Below, piece after piece: positions 7,482 to 11,364 of a stretch of DNA of 11,364 bases (the stretch's first letter is position 1; the number at the start of each line of letters is the position of its first letter). The notes under the pieces were generated by a model that did not search any database, was not told the DNA's origin, and worked only from the letters and a program-made list of their open reading frames with translations. The stretch is from M55B129 sp034189085. Its GTDB lineage: Bacteria; Bacillota; Dethiobacteria; DTU022. Where the stretch lies: the NCBI GenBank assembly GCA_034189085.1, contig JAXHVH010000051.1:1-11364 (forward strand), written 5' to 3'. Made by a program: the position numbers and the translations under genes.

Positions 7482-9107
7482 TTATTCGACGGGAATGTTC
7501 TTGTGTATTTCATCCAGATTGATCCCCTGCTTGCGACGGTAGATTTTTGATACATTGTAAATGATAATTGAGATCAGGTAGAGTATGGCCATGTAGATAT
7601 ACGAAACCGGTTCGTTAACTCCATATACGGCGTCAGTAGCCCACATGTAGAAGAGGAACAGCAGAAAAGCAAGGAATATTATGCCGGTAACCGTAATGAG
7701 CGGCACCCCAAAAAGTTTTAACCTGGCGATGGGTGAAGCCCTGTACAGTTCAGGATCCTTGTAGGGGAGAATAATAGCTGCAATGGTTGTTCCCAGGTAG
7801 GTGACGGCAATAACCACGGTTGAGTTGAGAGCCATAGTTTCCAGGTTGTCGGTATAATGCATACCGGCGCTGATAATAACCCCACCAACAGCCATCACCA
7901 GCAGGGCATTAACCGGGGAACGAAACTTGGTGCTTACTCTGGCCATCCATTCGGGAAGGATCCGGTCAAAAGCAGCAGCAAAGATAACCCTGGTTGAGGA
8001 GAGGAATACTGTGCCGCACCAGCCGAAGAACCAGGCGCTCATAGAGATCAGCAGCCACATCTGTAGGACCGGGCTGTCGGTCAGGAAGCTGACCAGCAAG
8101 GCCGGGTATGGAAAGGCCCCGAAGGGCGAGGTGCCTTCATAAAAAGTGAGGTTGGCTGCATTATAGAAGTCCCAACCGATTACTTTGGCGATCAACATGA
8201 GGACGATTACCGCCAGGATGGTAGTGGCAATAAGGGCGGCGGCCATACTCCAGAAGTTGCGTCTAAAATCTGAAGCTCCACGCACTTCACCATAGAGGGT
8301 GGCTCCCCAGTTGGGCCAGAGGTTGAAAAAAACCACCATGGGAATCAGGGCCATACTGGAGCCAAGGGCGATCTTGTTGATCGGAGCTGCAGTATAGCCT
8401 GCTTCGGCCGAGGCGTCTAAAATTTGTTTGTAAACATCTCCTCCGCCGGCTGCAAAAAAACTGTTGGCATAATGGTTAAACCCAGCGATAAAATCAGACT
8501 GCGAATTGGCGATCATCATGATGATCATTGTAACGATGCCGGCCATACCGATATAGAAACAGAATTTTTGAATGCGGGCATACCAGCTCATACCCAGGCT
8601 CACATAAATGGAAGCCAGAACGATGACCACCAGGGATGAAACGAAAAAGCCGTTGGTGGTGACAAACCAGCTGGCAGCATTATATAAAGCCGTACTGCCT
8701 GTCCACCCGCTCAATACTCCTAAAATTGGGGTAAAAACGTTATAAGCGAGCATGTTGCCATAGAGTGGAACCCAGTGCCAAAGAATCCAGGCCCAGCCAG
8801 TTATAGCAAGAACGAAGCCGATTCCGCCCCCCAGGATGCGGCTTTGCCAGACATAATCGCCGCCTGCTCGCGGCATTACCGCCACCAGCAGGGCATATAC
8901 GAATACTTCAAAAATTATTAGAATACCACTGACAACAACAGCTGTAACCAGGTTTGCTTCGGGCAAATAAGGGGCGAAAGAAAAAATGTAAAAGCCAAGT
9001 GTTACCAGGTTGATGGAGAAGAACGAGTAGACAAAACCATCAAAAACGGACCAGGAACGAACCAGTCCGCTGGCTTTGCGGACAAACATTCCAGGTTGTG
9101 CCATCAT
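7482..9107 (-). CDS. APC-superfamily amino acid/polyamine-type permease
   Basis: A 541-residue polytopic membrane protein with roughly 12 hydrophobic segments, the usual size for APC-superfamily secondary transporters that import amino acids, polyamines or related compounds by proton or sodium coupling or exchange. Family marks are RKASGLVRSWSVFDGFVYS entering helix 1, MPRAGGDYVWQSR after helix 2 (compare the common PRSGGxYxY), and AFDRILPEWMARVSTKFRSPVNA between the later helices. The helix 1 segment lacks the usual glycine-rich G-IGSGIF signature, so substrate specificity is not readable. A hydrophilic insert (about 205-255) follows the fifth or sixth helix. The frame extends to a GTG at 9164, but the double ATG at 9107/9104 has AAAGGAAG just upstream and begins where homology starts, so 9107 is chosen. 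It heads a likely two-gene unit with the phosphoesterase and lies downstream of the PucR-type regulator. Confidence 0.88.
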   Translation of the reverse strand: MMAQPGMFVRKASGLVRSWSVFDGFVYSFFSINLVTLGFYIFSFAPYLPEANLVTAVVVSGILIIFEVFVYALLVAVMPRAGGDYVWQSRILGGGIGFVLAITGWAWILWHWVPLYGNMLAYNVFTPILGVLSGWTGSTALYNAASWFVTTNGFFVSSLVVIVLASIYVSLGMSWYARIQKFCFYIGMAGIVTMIIMMIANSQSDFIAGFNHYANSFFAAGGGDVYKQILDASAEAGYTAAPINKIALGSSMALIPMVVFFNLWPNWGATLYGEVRGASDFRRNFWSMAAALIATTILAVIVLMLIAKVIGWDFYNAANLTFYEGTSPFGAFPYPALLVSFLTDSPVLQMWLLISMSAWFFGWCGTVFLSSTRVIFAAAFDRILPEWMARVSTKFRSPVNALLVMAVGGVIISAGMHYTDNLETMALNSTVVIAVTYLGTTIAAIILPYKDPELYRASPIARLKLFGVPLITVTGIIFLAFLLFLFYMWATDAVYGVNEPVSYIYMAILYLISIIIYNVSKIYRRKQGINLDEIHKNIPVE

Positions 9108-9170
9108 TAAATCTTCCTTTCTATAGATTGGAGTATTAAATCGATGCCCATAAGGGCTACACACAAATAA

Positions 9171-9209
9171 TTATGCCGTCTCCCGGACGGTTTTGATCAC
9201 CTCCTGCAT
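9171..9209 (-). CDS. Possible 12-codon leader ORF upstream of the permease
   Basis: On the minus strand an ATG at 9209 opens MQEVIKTVRETA and stops at 9171, 64 nt before the permease start. GGTGA lies 5 nt upstream of the ATG and is a weak ribosome binding site. The AGGAGGTGATC inside the ORF looks like a ribosome binding site itself but has no suitable start codon after it. A GACGG/CCGTC hairpin (9176-9190) overlaps the end of the ORF. Translation is unproven; it could be a leader peptide or chance. Confidence 0.15.
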   Translation of the reverse strand: MQEVIKTVRETA

Positions 9210-9242
9210 GTTATTCACCGTTACTATAGAGTGAATAGTAAC
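9210..9242. promoter_or_regulatory. Overlapping dyads upstream of the permease, candidate operator
   Basis: GTTACTAT (9220-9227) and ATAGTAAC (9235-9242) form a perfect 8-bp inverted repeat with a 7-nt spacer. TATTCAC (9212-9218) and GTGAATA (9231-9237) form a second 7-bp inverted repeat that interlocks with it. The site lies about 105-130 bp upstream of the permease start and downstream of the regulator gene, where a regulator could act on permease transcription. Binding by the PucR-type protein is inference. Confidence 0.4.
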
Positions 9243-9312
9243 AATTATTTACATAACGATTAGTATATTTAAATTTTTGCGTAAAATTCCCTTTGTGTGA
9301 AAAGAAGAAAAA

Positions 9313-9376
9313 AAAGAATCACCTTATGCATAATGCACAACAAGAAAGTTGTGCATTATGCATAAGGTGATTCTTT
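9313..9376 (-). terminator. Terminator of the PucR-type gene with a perfect 29-bp stem
   Basis: Arms 9313-9341 and 9348-9376 are exact reverse complements over 29 bp around a 6-nt loop (AAGAAA on the plus strand). On the minus strand the hairpin begins 15 nt after the PucR-type stop and runs straight into eight T (9315-9308), the classic intrinsic terminator layout. The stem is far longer than the usual 6-12 bp and contains the short palindrome TTATGCATAA in each arm. The rest of the 9108-9391 gap holds the leader features listed separately and AT-rich DNA. Confidence 0.85.
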
Positions 9377-9391
9377 AAAATACTAAAAAGT

Positions 9392-11089
9392 TCAGGAGGA
9401 AAGCCGGCGGCTGATAGAAGCGAGAAGAAAAGGAAATGGGTCCAGACTGTTGATGTCCTGATTAAGCAGTTCTTCGATTTTTTGCAAGCGGTAGTTAAGG
9501 GAATTGCGATGGATGTGCAGAGTTTTTGCCGTCTTGGTACGGGAAAAGTTACATTCTATGTATACCTCGAGAGTGTGGGACAACTCGCCTCCTTTTTCGC
9601 GGTCATATTGCAAAAGAGGTTTATAAACTTTTTCAAACAGTTCGGGCTGTCCGGTAGTGGTTAAGAAACGCTTGGCTAAATGATAGGGAGCCATGTCGTC
9701 ATAGGAAAGGGCAAAATTGGTGCGGAAAAGTTTCTTCCCTATATCAATGGTTTCCCAGGCCTCAATATAACCGGCACTAATCCGTTCGATTTTTTCGCAA
9801 TAACCCCCGCTAGCCATGCATACAGGAAGTGAATCAAGGTGGGTCTGTATAATATTTCTTAGGCTGAGCATCAGGTTTTTACCGTAATTGATTGTTTCTT
9901 CATGCTTTAGTCTGGCTGGTACGCGAGCCAGGATTACGAGACTACCCAGTGTGTCGATGATCACTCCATCTGCATTTTTACTTTCCATGGCATATTCCAA
10001 GAGACGGAAAAGTTTTTTGTCTGGTTTTTTGTCACCCTGGTGATCCGTATCCCTGTATTTTATACTATGGAGAAATTCTCTGCTTACTTCAGCCAGAATG
10101 ACAAAGTAGCTCCCAGCTGTGTCAAGTCCGTACTGCCCTGCTTGGGAAATGATTGCTTCCCTGTTTTTTATATTGCCAAGGAGCAGTTCGTTATAAAAAT
10201 CCAGCTTGCCTTTACGTTCAGCTTCCTGGATAGCTCTTTCCTTGAGAATATCAAGGGCAATGGCCATTGCTCCTGCTTCCATTGCTACAGTTTTATCTTT
10301 TTCCAGTTCTTTGTCCAGGCCGGGGACTATCAGGAGGCCATACAATGTCTCTCCCGCACTGACGGGAAAAAAGAAATCGAGGTAATCATTTTCTGCAGAA
10401 CCGTAACGGTAATAGGTAGGCTTATTCCTGCTGATCAGTTCCTTGAGCATAACCCGGGGATAATAATTTTCCAAAGGGAGATGGTTACCGCTTTTGCGCC
10501 ATTGCTCAAGCAAAGGATTAGATGAACCATCTACCGGTGGGAGAGTAGCATCCAACAAGATCATTTCAGCATCGGCCATCATGACCGGTTTTTTAATCAG
10601 GGCGCTTAGTGACGATAAAAGTTCATGCAGGCCTTTTCCCTTGAGCACAATGTTGGTCATCATGCTGTGGACTTTATGGGCATATTCGAGAGCCTTGACC
10701 TGCTTGTCGAGAATGCGGCTCATAACCGGTACGATAACATCAATGTATGAGTAGTCAGGCATTTGAAGAAGAGGCAGATTCAATTCATCGGCTTTTTTAA
10801 TCAGACGTTCATCGATATGTGATATGTAGCGTTCGGGAGAAAAGATTATCAAGGCGGCGCCGCCACAGCTTTTAATATCCTCGAGCATTTTAATTTGAGC
10901 ATTGATATTGTCTTTAAGGGCATAAAAGGTAGTACAAAGAAGGGAATCCCGGCGAAACCAGATCGCGGCGTCGGGAACATCGATAATATCGACGGCCCGA
11001 ATTACATTATCCAAACCGGCAGTTCCGGCAAGTATTTTGGCGTCAACCAGACCCCCGATTTTCAGAGCATCCCTGACAGTTATAGCCAT
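9392..11089 (-). CDS. PucR-family transcriptional regulator
   Basis: A 565-residue protein with the PucR layout. The N-terminal PucR domain (about 1-120) starts MAITVRDALKIGGLVDAKIL. A middle region (about 125-400) carries a probable GAF/GGDEF-like sensing segment. A C-terminal PucR-type helix-turn-helix (about 505-560) reads TLEVYIECNFSRTKTAKTL then HRNSLNYRLQKIEELL, the recognition helix signature. PucR proteins sense a metabolite and usually control nearby transport or catabolic genes. The frame continues upstream to a TTG at 11116, and an ATG lies at 11107. The ATG at 11089 is chosen because it puts MAITVRDAL at the usual beginning of the family; ribosome binding sites are poor for all three choices. 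The gene is followed by a strong terminator, so it is probably transcribed separately from the permease. The inducer cannot be read from sequence. Confidence 0.9.
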   Translation of the reverse strand: MAITVRDALKIGGLVDAKILAGTAGLDNVIRAVDIIDVPDAAIWFRRDSLLCTTFYALKDNINAQIKMLEDIKSCGGAALIIFSPERYISHIDERLIKKADELNLPLLQMPDYSYIDVIVPVMSRILDKQVKALEYAHKVHSMMTNIVLKGKGLHELLSSLSALIKKPVMMADAEMILLDATLPPVDGSSNPLLEQWRKSGNHLPLENYYPRVMLKELISRNKPTYYRYGSAENDYLDFFFPVSAGETLYGLLIVPGLDKELEKDKTVAMEAGAMAIALDILKERAIQEAERKGKLDFYNELLLGNIKNREAIISQAGQYGLDTAGSYFVILAEVSREFLHSIKYRDTDHQGDKKPDKKLFRLLEYAMESKNADGVIIDTLGSLVILARVPARLKHEETINYGKNLMLSLRNIIQTHLDSLPVCMASGGYCEKIERISAGYIEAWETIDIGKKLFRTNFALSYDDMAPYHLAKRFLTTTGQPELFEKVYKPLLQYDREKGGELSHTLEVYIECNFSRTKTAKTLHIHRNSLNYRLQKIEELLNQDINSLDPFPFLLASISRRLSS

Positions 11090-11179
11090 TTGATGAAAAC
11101 CCCGCATACCATTCAATTGATCGGTCTTTCGTAGCCCGCAATAATTTAAAAAACAGACTTCAATAATGCACTGTGGTTT

Positions 11180-11364
11180 TTATGAAAATTTTTTACTACG
11201 TAGTAATTCCTGCACAAGCTCGTGTTTATAAAAAACTAAGCTGCAGCAGGCAAAAACCGGCTCGCCGGCAGCAAAAATAACTTCCTGAAGGTGCAGAAAA
11301 CGATCTTTGAAAAAAAGGCAAAAAGACACCTGTACAAGTAAGCCAGGTTCATTACTATCAGATT
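11180..11364 (-). CDS. C-terminal fragment of a protein cut by the window edge, possibly a UTRA-type regulator domain
   Basis: The minus-strand frame from 11362 is open for 60 codons and ends at TAA 11182-11180; the start lies beyond the window. The fragment begins SDSNEPGLLVQVSFCLFF, contains LHLQEVIFAAGEPVFACC, and ends LVFYKHELVQELLRSKKFS. It has balanced amino acid composition and looks like real protein. The pattern of a hydrophobic strand, a GEPV turn, then a strand with VFYKHE and a basic LLRSKK end resembles the last strands of UbiC/UTRA ligand domains of GntR regulators. That match is by eye and weak. It lies 90 nt upstream of the PucR-type start on the same strand and could be cotranscribed with it. 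Confidence 0.5.
   Translation of the reverse strand, partial: SDSNEPGLLVQVSFCLFFKDRFLHLQEVIFAAGEPVFACCSLVFYKHELVQELLRSKKFS
11193..11206. repeat. 14-bp perfect palindrome TTACTACGTAGTAA
   Basis: This exact palindrome is inside the last codons of the fragment ending at 11180, about 104 bp upstream of the PucR-type start. Its half-site TTACTA also forms the dyad upstream of the permease, but there the spacer is 9 nt instead of 2. It could be an operator for the regulator gene; the coding overlap and different spacing weaken this. Confidence 0.3.

Overview
The window looks like chromosomal DNA of a strictly anaerobic, moderate-GC bacterium, most likely a Clostridia-type Firmicute. The reasons are a tungsten-type aldehyde:ferredoxin oxidoreductase (AOR) with its own polyferredoxin, a PucR-family regulator, strong AGGAGG-type ribosome binding sites, and hairpin-plus-T-run terminators. 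This placement is inferred from gene content; no marker gene or rRNA is present. Every complete gene lies on the minus strand. The one plus-strand gene, at the left edge, is cut by the window border.

Layout, left to right. (1) 2-1639, plus: the 3' part of an M61/M1-like metallopeptidase-fold protein whose HExxH Glu is replaced by His, ending in a membrane anchor. (2) 1842-1871: a perfect 14-bp hairpin between two convergent genes, probably a bidirectional terminator. (3) 6253 down to 1902, minus: a four-gene operon in the order nucleotidyltransferase-fold protein, four-cluster ferredoxin, AOR, iron-type alcohol dehydrogenase. It is preceded by about 230 nt that can fold into a multi-stem RNA. 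(4) 9107 down to 6516, minus: an APC-superfamily permease and a calcineurin-type metallophosphoesterase, 27 nt apart. (5) 11089 down to 9392, minus: a PucR-type regulator followed by a terminator with an unusually long perfect stem of 29 bp. (6) 11364 down to 11180, minus: the last 60 codons of another protein, possibly a UTRA-type regulator domain, running off the right edge.

How the genes may work together (inference): the permease would import an amino acid or related compound, whose breakdown gives an aldehyde. AOR would oxidise the aldehyde to the acid, or run in reverse, exchanging electrons through the four-cluster ferredoxin. The alcohol dehydrogenase would interconvert aldehyde and alcohol, balancing NAD(P)H against ferredoxin. 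The PucR protein is a candidate regulator of the permease, since overlapping dyads lie upstream of the permease. The roles of the nucleotidyltransferase-fold protein and the phosphoesterase here are not evident.

The points most worth a second look are the structured leader ahead of the AOR operon, the nucleotidyltransferase-fold protein leading that operon, the catalytically altered peptidase with an internal repeat, the 29-bp terminator stem, and the dyads upstream of the permease. I saw no CRISPR array, tRNA, rRNA, insertion sequence, prophage gene or defence system.
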